DNA from: Flavicella sp.
GTDB taxonomy: Bacteria; Bacteroidota; Bacteroidia; Flavobacteriales; Flavobacteriaceae
Assembly: GCF_029238425.1 (NCBI RefSeq)
Contig: NZ_JAQWGB010000129.1
Coordinates: forward strand, 1 to 58,475
Length of the DNA: 58,475 nt
Direction of reading: 5' to 3'
In this document: piece by piece, positions 37,470-46,462 of the stretch
Numbering within the stretch: the first letter of the stretch is position 1
Layout: each line of letters opens with the position of its first letter
The notes under the pieces: model-generated
Told to the model about the DNA's origin: nothing
Seen by the model: only the letters and a program-made list of their open reading frames with translations
The model's database searches: none
Translations under genes and position numbers: made by a program

Positions 37470-38129
37470 ATGAAAACTATTCAAGAATCGGTAGAAAGCA
37501 TTATCAGAAAAACTCCTTTTTATGAAGAAGCTTTAAATGACAAATTGATCAATGTATCGTCTTTGGCTAGAGCCATTCAAGAGGATGTAGAAAGTGACCT
37601 TGGTAAGGAGGTGAAATCTGGGGCAATTATGATGGCCATCAACAGACTTTCTCCTTCAAATTTATTGCGTATCAGAAAAAACATAAGAAAATTCACCTTT
37701 TCTCTTGGTGATTTTATTGTGCGTTCTAACTTATGTAATTTCACTTATAAAAACACGCCCACTTTATTGAGATCCATCACATCTTTGCTGAATGTTATTG
37801 GTGACGATAAAGATTATTTTTTCACCATCTCACAAGGAATTTTTGAGACAAATATTGTGACTAGTAAAAACCTAGAAGAGCAGGTTAAAGAATTATTTTC
37901 AAAAGAAATATTAATTTACGGTCATAATGAACTTGCTTCTATCACCATCAAACTTCCAAAAACAAATGTTGAGCAATCTGGAGTTTATTATTTTATTCTA
38001 AAACAATTGGCTTGGGCTGGAATCTCGGTGCAAGAAATTATTTCTACGACACATGAAATGACTATCGTGGTAAAAGAGGAAGATGTGAACAACACTTTTT
38101 CTATTTTAATTGACATGAAGAAAAAATAA
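37470..38129 (+). CDS. ACT-like regulatory protein divergent from aspartate kinase
   Basis: This 219-residue protein begins at ATG 37470 (MKTIQESVESIIRKTPFYEEAL); an ATG seven codons upstream is open but gives an unusual start. The N-terminal half is helical and basic (IRKNIRKFTFSLG). The C-terminal half looks like one or two ACT-type beta-alpha folds (ELASITIKLPKTNVEQSGVYYFILKQLAWAGISVQEIISTTHEMTIVV), resembling the regulatory domain of aspartate kinases. There are no kinase motifs. It is divergent from lysC with a 165-bp shared gap, so a role in aspartate-pathway control is a reasonable but unproven idea. Confidence 0.65.
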   Translation: MKTIQESVESIIRKTPFYEEALNDKLINVSSLARAIQEDVESDLGKEVKSGAIMMAINRLSPSNLLRIRKNIRKFTFSLGDFIVRSNLCNFTYKNTPTLLRSITSLLNVIGDDKDYFFTISQGIFETNIVTSKNLEEQVKELFSKEILIYGHNELASITIKLPKTNVEQSGVYYFILKQLAWAGISVQEIISTTHEMTIVVKEEDVNNTFSILIDMKKK

Positions 38130-38133
38130 CAGC

Positions 38134-38586
38134 ATGGAAAATATTTTTGATAAAAAGGTTAGTGATAATATCATTGCTAGAATAGAAAAACTGCATCACA
38201 ATACAACGCCTGTTTGGGGAAAAATGACTGTAGCTCAAATGTTGGCACATTGTTGTATTACTTATGAGTTCACCTTTGAAAAGAAACATGCCAAACCAAA
38301 TAAATTCAAAGCGCTGATGTTAAATTTATTTGTAAAAAATATCGTTGTTGGCGAGAAATCGTATAAAACAAATAGCCGAACAGCTCCTGAGTTCATTATT
38401 TCAGATTCTAGAGATTTCGATATTGAAAAGGAAAGACTTATTGCATATATCAAAAAAACGCAAGAACTAGGAGAAAGCTATTTTGAGAATAAAGAATCTC
38501 ATTCCTTCGGTGTTCTAACAGCAAAAGAATGGAACAATATGTTTTACAAACATCTAGACCATCATCTTCATCAGTTTTCAGTTTGA
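38134..38586 (+). CDS. DUF1569 (DinB-like) protein
   Basis: This 150-residue helical protein starts 4 bp after the ACT-like gene. It shows the DUF1569 pattern: TPVWGKMTVAQMLAHCCITYEF with a metal-ligand-like His, and a C-terminal WNNMFYKHLDHHLHQF with three His. The fold is related to DinB/YfiT four-helix metal proteins. The function is unknown. Terminator follows at 38590-38621. Confidence 0.82.
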   Translation: MENIFDKKVSDNIIARIEKLHHNTTPVWGKMTVAQMLAHCCITYEFTFEKKHAKPNKFKALMLNLFVKNIVVGEKSYKTNSRTAPEFIISDSRDFDIEKERLIAYIKKTQELGESYFENKESHSFGVLTAKEWNNMFYKHLDHHLHQFSV

Positions 38587-38589
38587 TAT

Positions 38590-38621
38590 AAAAAGCATTC
38601 ATTTAATGGATGCTTTTTTTT
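38590..38621 (+). terminator. Terminator after DUF1569 gene
   Basis: AAAAAGCATTCAT pairs with ATGGATGCTTTTT (one G-U) around a TTA loop and is followed by a T-run, ending the two-gene ACT/DUF1569 unit. Confidence 0.8.
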
Positions 38622-38752
38622 AGGAATAAACCATTTGTTATAATCCCAACCCAAATGTATTGCTAAAATCTAGCTAGGATAGGATTCATCTAGTTAAAGT
38701 CTAGTTTATAGTTCTTGGAATTATTGATTTTTCTTGAAATTTGTAATTATAA

Positions 38753-38767
38753 ATGTTACGTAAACAT
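38753..38767 (+). promoter_or_regulatory. Palindrome upstream of GH117
   Basis: ATGTTACGTAAACAT contains the perfect 8-bp palindrome TTACGTAA and lies 17 bp before the GH117 ATG at 38784. It could be an operator for the five-gene sugar cluster; no -7 consensus is evident. Confidence 0.3.
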
Positions 38768-38783
38768 CAATAATTTAAATTTT

Positions 38784-40076
38784 ATGAAAACAATCAAAAG
38801 CCTTTTTATCTTAGCTTTAGTACCCTTGGCGATTTCCTGCTCAAGTGTATCCTCGAATTCAACAACAGAAAACGCGTCATTACCAGAAAAAGAGGACAAA
38901 GGATTTCCATTTGAAATTCAGCATAAAAAACCGAACATCAAGTTGAGTCATGCCATGGAAAGAAACTATGATGCCTACATGGGAATCCAACCTAAATACA
39001 ATGAATTGTACACACAATTTAAATATACTGAATTAAAAGGTTTGGATTATAGCAACCATGATGGTACAGTTACTCGTAGAGATCCTTCAAAAGTTATTTT
39101 CGAAAATGGAAAATATTATGTTTGGTATACACATAGGCAAACACCTACTTCTCCAAAAGGAGCTAAATTAAGTACAGAAACAATTCCTTCAAGCGACTGG
39201 GATTTATGTGATATTTGGTATGCAACTAGTAAAGATGGGTTTACCTGGGAAGAACAAGGTGTTGCCGTCCCTAGACCTCCAAAACCGAATGTAGGATGGA
39301 GATCTGTTGCAACCACAGATATCTTAAAATGGAAAGATAAATATTACTTGTACTACCAAGGTTTTCAAGAAGCCAGTGGAAAACGTGGAGATGACTGCCC
39401 TGTTGCCGTTTCTTATTCCGACTCTCCGGATGGTCCTTGGACTCCTTATAACAAAGTTGTCATACCAAACGGTGCCGCTGGACAATGGGATCAATATTCA
39501 ATTCACGATCCTTACCCATTGGTATACAAAGGAAAAATATATTTATACTATAAATCGGATTACGGTGTCAAAGGAAACTTAATTAGAATGCAAGGTTTAG
39601 CCACTGCTGATAACCCATTAGGACCTTTTACAAAATACGCACAGAACCCAGTTATAAATTCAGGTCATGAAACAACACTTTTCCCTTTTAAAGAAGGAAT
39701 TGCTGCTTTGGTCATCCGAGATGGAAACGAACATAATACTATCCAGTATGCAAAGGATGGAATTAATTTTGATATTGCTTCTATCACAGAACTAATGCCA
39801 AATGCAGGAGGTCCTTTTATTCCTGATGCATTTACCGATACTAAAGATGGTAGAGGTATTACTTGGGGAATCTCTCATTTTACAGCGGTCAATGGTTGGA
39901 AAACGAACCATTCTATTCTAACTCGTTTCGACTGTGATTTAAGTCAGGATATTAATGATCCAGGAATGAAGAAAAATCATGTTTACTACAAACCTGAACA
40001 TTATTTTAAGCACGGATTGAATGGTGCTCAAAAGAAAAGAATCGCAGAGGAAAATAAAAAAATGCAATCTAAATAA
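38784..40076 (+). CDS. GH117 alpha-1,3-(3,6-anhydro)-L-galactosidase, lipoprotein
   Basis: This 430-residue protein starts at ATG 38784 (MKTIKSLFILALVPLAISC, lipobox Cys19); an upstream in-frame ATG at 38715 only adds a non-signal leader. Family motifs are strong: the N-terminal helical segment YNELYTQFKYTEL used for dimer exchange, GTVTRRDPSKVIFENGKYYVWYT, DQYSIHDPYPLVYKGKIYLYY and NSGHETTLFPFKEGIAALVIRDG. These contain the catalytic Asp, Asp and His/Glu of the five-bladed GH117 propeller. Such enzymes remove 3,6-anhydro-L-galactose from the non-reducing end of neoagaro-oligosaccharides. Some clades have other substrates, so agar specificity is likely but not certain. It is first in a five-gene cluster. 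Confidence 0.92.
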   Translation: MKTIKSLFILALVPLAISCSSVSSNSTTENASLPEKEDKGFPFEIQHKKPNIKLSHAMERNYDAYMGIQPKYNELYTQFKYTELKGLDYSNHDGTVTRRDPSKVIFENGKYYVWYTHRQTPTSPKGAKLSTETIPSSDWDLCDIWYATSKDGFTWEEQGVAVPRPPKPNVGWRSVATTDILKWKDKYYLYYQGFQEASGKRGDDCPVAVSYSDSPDGPWTPYNKVVIPNGAAGQWDQYSIHDPYPLVYKGKIYLYYKSDYGVKGNLIRMQGLATADNPLGPFTKYAQNPVINSGHETTLFPFKEGIAALVIRDGNEHNTIQYAKDGINFDIASITELMPNAGGPFIPDAFTDTKDGRGITWGISHFTAVNGWKTNHSILTRFDCDLSQDINDPGMKKNHVYYKPEHYFKHGLNGAQKKRIAEENKKMQSK

Positions 40077-40087
40077 TTTGAACATCT

Positions 40088-41317
40088 ATGAAAAACAGCA
40101 TCACCGCATTACTTTTTTTATTCAATATTTTTTTAATGGTTGCCGATCCACCAGACCCACCTATTGGAAAGCGCTGGATTCTAAATGAAACTTTTTCTGA
40201 TGAGTTCAATGGAACCACATTAGATACTGATAAATGGTACGACTATCACCCAAAATGGATTGGTAGAGAGCCTGGTATATTTTTACCTTCTCAAGTTTCT
40301 GTTAGCAACGGTTTTATGCAAATCACTGGAAAAAAACTAAAAAAAGATACAATTGTAAAGGCTTATGGTAGAGAATTAACTTTCAATATTGCCGGTGGTG
40401 CTGTTATTTCAAAAAGTAATGATGCTTTTTTTGGATACTATGAATGTAAATTTAAGGCAGCCAAAACAACGATGTCTACAACTTTTTGGTTATCTACAAA
40501 TCAAAGAGCAGAAGGTCCCAATGGCTGTGATAATTATGGCTTGGAATTAGATATTCAGGAATGTATTGGACGAACTGGAGATTTTAATGGAACTTATTTT
40601 GCTCAAGGAATGAATTCAAACTCTCATTTTTGGTATTCAGATTGTGACAAGAAAAAACATGATTTAAGAGCTCCTCAATCAAAAATAAAAACCAAAACAT
40701 TACCATCACAAGATTTTTACACTTATGGAGGTTGGTGGCATGATGCCAGTGAGGTCAGTTATTATATAGACGATAGAAAAGTAAAATCGGTTCACTTTTA
40801 TTCTGACATCAAAAAGGAACCTTTTGATCAACCGATGCATGTGAATTTAGTGTCAGAAACCTATCCATTTCCATGGATTTCATTACCCACTGATGAAGAG
40901 CTGGCAGATCCTAAAAAGAACAGTTGTTATTATGATTGGGTTAGAGCCTATACTTTGGTTGATGTGGATGAAAAAACGACACCTTCTCAATACAGCAATC
41001 AACAAATATTTAATGAAAACATCTTTTTTACTGACAAACCTCAATCGGTTTCTAAAAAGGAAGGACTCAAAACTAGTTATATCTACAAAGCAAATAAGGA
41101 TTGTGAAGTAATTATAAAAGTAATGGATGCTGATAAAAAAATGGTCCTTCAATTCAATGAAAATTTATTTGCGGGTTGTGGTCATAAGTCACTATCTATT
41201 CAGAAATTAAACAAATTAAAGAACAACCAGAAGTACACTCTTAAGTTGATTGTTAAAGAGCAAAACAAGAAAAAACCATTGACTCAAGATGAGTTCAACT
41301 TCACTTACAAAAGCTAA
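40088..41317 (+). CDS. GH16 endo-glycosidase, agarase/porphyranase type
   Basis: This 409-residue protein has a signal peptide and starts 11 bp after GH117. The GH16 jelly-roll (about 25-300) begins SDEFNGTTLDTDKWYDYHPKWIGREPG, a beginning common in beta-agarases and porphyranases. The catalytic motif ExDxxE is intact in ELDIQECIG (Glu 40544, Asp 40550, Glu 40559). The fold closes with YDWVRAYTL. About 100 residues of unknown Ig-like extension follow, and there is no T9SS CTD. It would cut beta-1,4 bonds of agar or porphyran and supply oligosaccharides to GH117. Agarase, porphyranase and carrageenase cannot be separated by eye. Confidence 0.85.
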   Translation: MKNSITALLFLFNIFLMVADPPDPPIGKRWILNETFSDEFNGTTLDTDKWYDYHPKWIGREPGIFLPSQVSVSNGFMQITGKKLKKDTIVKAYGRELTFNIAGGAVISKSNDAFFGYYECKFKAAKTTMSTTFWLSTNQRAEGPNGCDNYGLELDIQECIGRTGDFNGTYFAQGMNSNSHFWYSDCDKKKHDLRAPQSKIKTKTLPSQDFYTYGGWWHDASEVSYYIDDRKVKSVHFYSDIKKEPFDQPMHVNLVSETYPFPWISLPTDEELADPKKNSCYYDWVRAYTLVDVDEKTTPSQYSNQQIFNENIFFTDKPQSVSKKEGLKTSYIYKANKDCEVIIKVMDADKKMVLQFNENLFAGCGHKSLSIQKLNKLKNNQKYTLKLIVKEQNKKKPLTQDEFNFTYKS

Positions 41318-41321
41318 ACAT

Positions 41322-43526
41322 ATGAACAAACTCTCTTCTATAAAGCAAACACTACTAGTATTTATAGCGACTATTGTATCTGGTTATGCACAAGAAATTG
41401 ATTTTTCTTTTCAGGATCCAAATTTATCGCCTGAAAAAAGAGCGGAAATTTTGGTTTCTCAAATGACCAATGAAGAAAAATTAAAACAATTATTAAGCAG
41501 CGCTCCTGCCATCGAAAGATTAAACATACCGAGTTATGACTGGTGGAATGAGGCTTTACATGGAATTGCTAGAAATGGAAAGGCAACCATTTTCCCACAA
41601 GGAATTGCGATTGGTGCTTCCTTTGATCCTACTTTAGCTCATAGGGTATCCTCTGCTATCTCTACCGAAGCAAGAGCCAAATATGAGGTTTCTCAAAGTA
41701 TGGGAAATAGAGGAAAATATGCAGGATTGACATTTTGGACTCCCAATGTTAATATTTTCAGAGACCCTAGGTGGGGCCGTGGTCAAGAAACCTATGGTGA
41801 AGATCCTTATTTAATGTCTAAAATGGGCGTAGCTTTTGTAAAAGGCTTGCAAGGAGACAATCCAGATTACCTAAAATCCGCTGCTTGTGCCAAACATTTT
41901 GCGGTACATTCTGGCCCAGAAGAATTACGCCATCATTTCAATGCAGAGCCTAGCAAACAAGATTTATACGAAACGTACCTACCTGCATTTGAAGCCTTGA
42001 TTACGGAGGCTAAAGTAGAAGGAGTTATGAGTGCTTACAATGCAGTCTATGGAAAAGCAGCCTCTGGAAGTGAATTTTTATTGAAAGAAACTTTAAGGGA
42101 AGACTGGAACTTTGACGGCTATGTTGTATCCGATTGTGGTGCTATCAACGACATTTTCAAAGGTCATAAAACAGCAAAAACTAAAGAAGAAGCCGCTGCA
42201 ATAGCCCTGATGGCTGGTGTAAATCTGAACTGTGGATTTACGTATAAGTTTTTAGGAAAAGCCCTTGAAGAAGGATATATCACTGAAGAATTGCTAGACG
42301 AAAGAACCGAGCAACTTTTTAAAACTCGATTCAGATTAGGAATACTTGATAAAGAAAACAGTGAAAATCCATACAATAGTATGGGTCCAGATAAAATTCA
42401 TTGTGACGAACACATTGCCTTGGCTAGAGAAGCCGCGCAAAAATCAATTGTGCTATTGAAAAATGATAACAACACCCTTCCCCTATCAAAAAACATTCGA
42501 GTTCCTTATGTAACAGGACCTTTTGCGAATTCTGCAGATGTATTGATGGGAAACTATTATGGAGTCAGTCCTAATTTAGTTACTGTTCTAGAAGGAATTG
42601 CTGATGCCGTTTCTTTGGGGACATCTTTAAATTATAGAAGTGGTGCTTTGCCTTTTCAAAAAAACTTAAACCCTTTGAATTATGCACCCGTTGTTGTAGG
42701 TATGTCTGATGCTACTATTTGTGTCGTGGGAATTTCAGCTGATATGGAAGGAGAAGAAGTAGATGCAATCGCTTCTCCAAGTAAAGGAGATAGAAAAAAC
42801 TTAAAGCTTCCTCAAAACCAAGTGGATTATATCAAAACGATGATTGAGAAAAAGAAGGACAAACCATTAATTCTTGTCATTGCTAGTGGTAGTGCTGTTT
42901 CACTTGAAGGAATTGAAGAGGGCTGCGATGCCATATTACAAATGTGGTACCCTGGAGAACAAGGAGGTAATGCAGTTGCAGATGTGCTATTTGGAAATAT
43001 TTCACCTTCTGGACACTTGCCTATCACTTTTCCAAAAAATGTTGCGCAACTTCCTCCATTTGAAGATTACTCTATGCAAGGTAGAACCTATAAATATATG
43101 ACAGAAGAACCTATGTTTCCTTTTGGTTTTGGACTTACCTACTCTACTACTAAGTTTGACAATTTAGAAATTAGAAACTCAAAAATCAGAAAAAACAAAA
43201 ATCTAGAGCTTTCGATCAAAGTATCCAATACAGGAGAATTTGATATTGATGAGGTGGTACAACTTTACATCAGTCCGGTTAAGAACAATGATAATTTACC
43301 AAATACTAGTTTGAAAGGATTCCAAAGAATTTCAATTAAAAAGGGAGTGACTAAAACCTTGAATTTTTCAGTTCCATCAAACGAGCTCAAGGTAATCAAC
43401 TCAAAAGGTGAAAAAATTTGGAAAAAGGGGCTTTACAAAGTCTTTATAGGAAACTCTTCTCCTTCTAAACTAAGTAAAAAACTAGGCGCAGCAGATCCTC
43501 AAATTGCCGAAATTCAATTAAAATAA
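41322..43526 (+). CDS. GH3 beta-glycosidase
   Basis: This 734-residue exo-glycosidase starts at ATG 41322 (MNKLSSIKQTLLVFIATIVSGYAQ signal peptide), 4 bp after GH16; an ATG 11 codons upstream is inside the GH16 end. The GH3 features are WWNEALHGIARNG, TFWTPNVNIFRDPRWGRGQETYGEDPYL, AKHFAVHSGPE and the nucleophile Asp in GYVVSDCGAI. A C-terminal alpha/beta sandwich and an Fn3-like domain (FPFGFGLTYS...) follow. Sequence resembles beta-xylosidase/beta-glucosidase-type GH3. In this cluster it may act on galactose-containing oligosaccharides, which is an inference. Confidence 0.93.
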   Translation: MNKLSSIKQTLLVFIATIVSGYAQEIDFSFQDPNLSPEKRAEILVSQMTNEEKLKQLLSSAPAIERLNIPSYDWWNEALHGIARNGKATIFPQGIAIGASFDPTLAHRVSSAISTEARAKYEVSQSMGNRGKYAGLTFWTPNVNIFRDPRWGRGQETYGEDPYLMSKMGVAFVKGLQGDNPDYLKSAACAKHFAVHSGPEELRHHFNAEPSKQDLYETYLPAFEALITEAKVEGVMSAYNAVYGKAASGSEFLLKETLREDWNFDGYVVSDCGAINDIFKGHKTAKTKEEAAAIALMAGVNLNCGFTYKFLGKALEEGYITEELLDERTEQLFKTRFRLGILDKENSENPYNSMGPDKIHCDEHIALAREAAQKSIVLLKNDNNTLPLSKNIRVPYVTGPFANSADVLMGNYYGVSPNLVTVLEGIADAVSLGTSLNYRSGALPFQKNLNPLNYAPVVVGMSDATICVVGISADMEGEEVDAIASPSKGDRKNLKLPQNQVDYIKTMIEKKKDKPLILVIASGSAVSLEGIEEGCDAILQMWYPGEQGGNAVADVLFGNISPSGHLPITFPKNVAQLPPFEDYSMQGRTYKYMTEEPMFPFGFGLTYSTTKFDNLEIRNSKIRKNKNLELSIKVSNTGEFDIDEVVQLYISPVKNNDNLPNTSLKGFQRISIKKGVTKTLNFSVPSNELKVINSKGEKIWKKGLYKVFIGNSSPSKLSKKLGAADPQIAEIQLK

Positions 43527-43546
43527 ATCCTCACAAAAATTAAGCA

Positions 43547-43580
43547 AAGCTTCCTATCCATGATAAGGAGCTTTTTTTTT
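43547..43580 (+). terminator. Terminator after GH3 gene
   Basis: AAGCTTCCTATC (43547-43558) pairs with GATAAGGAGCTT (43562-43573) around a 3-nt loop with minor mismatches, then nine T. It divides the cluster into GH117-GH16-GH3 and propeller-sulfatase transcripts. Confidence 0.75.
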
Positions 43581-43681
43581 GAACATTTGTTACTGTTATT
43601 AAACCAATCCTTTCTCTCCTTTTTAGATAATTGCCTTTATTTTGCTTTAAAAAAAAGTTCCATACATTTTAAAATTTAATA

Positions 43682-44803
43682 ATGAGAATTCCCATAGTAA
43701 TCATCATACTTTTCTTTGGATTTGCTACTTGTAAACAACAAATCGACCTAGAGAAAAAAGTTATAAAAAGCTATCATGAGATCACATTCCAAACACTAAA
43801 CAAAGAGAAACAAACAAACTTCTATAATGAAGAAATAAGTTCTCAAGTTCTAGTGGAACCGGGCTATTATGTTTGGGGCTTGAGTGTTGTTTCATGGGAA
43901 GGTGAATATCATGCATACTATTCTAGATGGAAAAAAAAGTACGAACATAAAGGTTGGATGACACATTGTGAGATTGCTCATGCGGTATCTAAAACTCCTG
44001 AAGGACCGTTTATATTTCAGAATGTAGTTTTAAAAGCAAAAAAAGAAGGCGGTTGGGATATCAACAACTCACACAATCCCTATGCCATTGTAGCTGAAGG
44101 AAAAATTCATTTGTACTATATCGCAAATAATATTAAATCCTTTTTTCCCAACGTTAACGGAAAAACGAGCTACCCATCTTCAGAATGGTTAGAAAATAAT
44201 AGAACCATCATTAGAGAAAGTCAATGTATAGGAGTCGCTACAGCGAACAACCCAGAAGGTCCATTTATAAGGTCGGAAAAAGTTGTGGTTGCACCAGACA
44301 ATGAGAAGTTCAAAAAAATTGCTGTAAACCCTGCTGTAATTTACAAAAACAACATCTATTATATGATTATGAAAGGGGATGATATGGTTCATAAAGATCC
44401 CTTTAGAATACAATTGGTAGGAACTTCTAACAATCCAGATGGTCCTTTTGAATTTGTTCCAAAACCTGTGTATGCTGAGGCTCAAACTGAAGATGCTTGC
44501 TTTTGGTATGATCAAATTATAAAGAAACATTATATGGTATGCCACGTCATGGGAAAAAGCGAATTGGCATTGTTTAGCTCGGAGAATGGTTTTGACTGGC
44601 AACCAGATGAACGCAAGATTTTTATGAAGAAAGAATTTGCTTTAAATGACGGCAGTATTTGGAAACCAAAACGAGTAGAAAGACCCTTTGTTCTGACCAA
44701 TGACCAAGGACAACCTATCATGTTATATGTTGCCGTTTATGATAAAAACACCAACGGAAACATTGCCATTCCAATTCAATCTAAAAAATTAGCAAAAAAA
44801 TAA
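43682..44803 (+). CDS. GH43/GH117-like five-bladed propeller glycosidase, lipoprotein
   Basis: This is a 373-residue lipoprotein (lipobox FATC, Cys17). It has repeated blade-like motifs: EGEYHAYYSRW, NSHNPYAIVAEGKIHLYYIAN, VNPAVIYKNNIYYMIMKGDD and DACFWYDQIIKKHYMVCHV, plus two NPEGPF/NPDGPF turns. This is the pattern of GH43-type five-bladed propellers, but it fits no well-known family cleanly. The catalytic residues and substrate are uncertain. It is 2 bp upstream of the sulfatase, so the two are expected to be co-translated and act together on sulfated galactan fragments. Confidence 0.7.
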   Translation: MRIPIVIIILFFGFATCKQQIDLEKKVIKSYHEITFQTLNKEKQTNFYNEEISSQVLVEPGYYVWGLSVVSWEGEYHAYYSRWKKKYEHKGWMTHCEIAHAVSKTPEGPFIFQNVVLKAKKEGGWDINNSHNPYAIVAEGKIHLYYIANNIKSFFPNVNGKTSYPSSEWLENNRTIIRESQCIGVATANNPEGPFIRSEKVVVAPDNEKFKKIAVNPAVIYKNNIYYMIMKGDDMVHKDPFRIQLVGTSNNPDGPFEFVPKPVYAEAQTEDACFWYDQIIKKHYMVCHVMGKSELALFSSENGFDWQPDERKIFMKKEFALNDGSIWKPKRVERPFVLTNDQGQPIMLYVAVYDKNTNGNIAIPIQSKKLAKK

Positions 44804-44805
44804 AA

Positions 44806-46383
44806 ATGAGAAAATTATTCACAGGTGCCCTTCTTACTTTATTATTTACGTCATGTCAAGATACCGTTAAAGAAGAGCCAGAAATAAAAAATGTTTTATT
44901 TATTCTAGCCGATGATTACGGTTACAACGATTTAAGCTTAAGAAATGACAGTTTCTATGAAACACCCAATATTGATAAAATTGCAAAAGAAGGAACTATT
45001 TTCAATGAAGGCTATGCCACTTGTCAGGTCTGCAGTCCTTCTAGAGCGAGTATTTTAAATGGAAAATTTCCTGCAAGACATGGAATCACAGACTGGATTG
45101 GTGCACGATCAGGTGAAAAATGGAGAGAAAAAAAGCGTTTTTCTAAATTACTTCCCGCAGCCTACAAGCACAATTTAGAACACAAAGATATTACCTTACC
45201 TGAGGCATTAAAACAAGAAGGATACACAACTTTTTTTGCAGGTAAATGGCATTTAGGAAAAAAAGGATCATGGCCTGAAGATCATGGTTTTGACATCAAT
45301 ATTGGTGGTTTTGATGCCGGTGGACCCAGAGGGGGATATTTTTCTCCTTGGAACAATCCTAACCTTGAAAATAAAGAAGACGGAGAAAATTTAAGCATGC
45401 GCTTGGCAAATGAGACAGTAGATTTTATGAAGGAACATAAAGACCAAAAATTCTTTGCCTACCTATCTTTTTATGCCGTGCATGGAGCCATACAAACAAC
45501 ACAAGACAAATGGCAAAAATATAGAGATAAGGCAGAAAAAAATGGTATCGATGAAACAGGATATAAAATGGCCAAATACCTTCCCATAAGACAAGTTCAA
45601 GACAATCCAATTTATGGAGGTTTGGTGGAATCTATGGATGATGCAGTCGGGAGAGTAATGCAAGGATTAAAAGAGCTAGGCTTGGATCAAAACACCTTGG
45701 TCGTATTCACTTCGGACAATGGAGGGGTTTCTGCGGGCGATTCTTTTTCTACCTCTAACCTTCCCTTACGCGGTGGTAAAGGATATCAATTTGAAGGTGG
45801 AATTAGAGAACCTTACTTTATCAAAGTTCCTTGGCTTAAAAACGCAATAAAAGAAAGTAATACTCCCGTATCAGGAACAGATTTTTACCCTACTATATTA
45901 GATTTGGTTGGCGCAAAATTACGTCCCTCAGAACATCAAGACGGTGTAAGTCTTTTACCCTTATTAAAAGGGCAACAAATTGATGAGCGACCACTTGTAT
46001 GGCATTATCCTCATTATGGAAATCAAGGAGGTGAGCCTTCCTCTATTATTAGAAAAGGAGACTGGAAACTTATCCATTATTACGAAGACGGAAGAAAAGA
46101 ATTATATAACATCAAACAAGATATTTCTGAAACTAACAATCTTGTTTCTAGCCAACCAGAGATTGCAAAAAAATTGGATCAGGAATTGTTTGACTATCTT
46201 GAAAAGGTAGGTGCTAACTTCCCAGAAAAAGACCCAATTTACAACAAGGAATTAGAAGCAAAACATTTGCATAAAATAGCAACTAAAAAACTAAAAAGTT
46301 TAGAAAAACAAAGATTGACTTTTCTAAGACGAAACTTTGACCCCAATAACAACTGGTGGGGAAGTTTAGTCACAAAAGATTAA
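44806..46383 (+). CDS. Type I (S1) sulfatase, lipoprotein
   Basis: This 525-residue lipoprotein (lipobox FTSC) has the formylglycine signature CSPSRASILNGKFPAR, where the Cys is oxidised by a sulfatase-maturing enzyme not in the window. Metal-binding motifs are FILADDYGYNDL, GKWHLGKKG and FTSDNGGVSAG. S1 sulfatases remove ester sulfate from algal polysaccharides. The neighbours (GH117, GH16, GH3) suggest porphyran or another sulfated galactan. The subfamily and position of the removed sulfate cannot be set from sequence by eye. A clear terminator follows. Confidence 0.93.
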   Translation: MRKLFTGALLTLLFTSCQDTVKEEPEIKNVLFILADDYGYNDLSLRNDSFYETPNIDKIAKEGTIFNEGYATCQVCSPSRASILNGKFPARHGITDWIGARSGEKWREKKRFSKLLPAAYKHNLEHKDITLPEALKQEGYTTFFAGKWHLGKKGSWPEDHGFDINIGGFDAGGPRGGYFSPWNNPNLENKEDGENLSMRLANETVDFMKEHKDQKFFAYLSFYAVHGAIQTTQDKWQKYRDKAEKNGIDETGYKMAKYLPIRQVQDNPIYGGLVESMDDAVGRVMQGLKELGLDQNTLVVFTSDNGGVSAGDSFSTSNLPLRGGKGYQFEGGIREPYFIKVPWLKNAIKESNTPVSGTDFYPTILDLVGAKLRPSEHQDGVSLLPLLKGQQIDERPLVWHYPHYGNQGGEPSSIIRKGDWKLIHYYEDGRKELYNIKQDISETNNLVSSQPEIAKKLDQELFDYLEKVGANFPEKDPIYNKELEAKHLHKIATKKLKSLEKQRLTFLRRNFDPNNNWWGSLVTKD

Positions 46384-46405
46384 AAATTAGAGAACATAAT
46401 TTATC

Positions 46406-46436
46406 AGGCTTCAATGTAATATTGAAGCCTTTATTC
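46406..46436 (+). terminator. Terminator after sulfatase gene
   Basis: AGGCTTCAAT (46406-46415) and ATTGAAGCCT (46421-46430) form a perfect 10-bp stem with a 5-nt loop, followed by TTATT. It ends the sugar cluster at its boundary with the convergent methyltransferase gene. Confidence 0.8.
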
Positions 46437-46462
46437 ATCTCAAAATTGCCGACAACAAACCA

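Noticed and set aside
43682-44803. A second GH117 enzyme
   Set aside because: It lacks the RRDP and SIHDP motifs and the N-terminal dimer-swap helix of GH117; only the general propeller pattern is shared.
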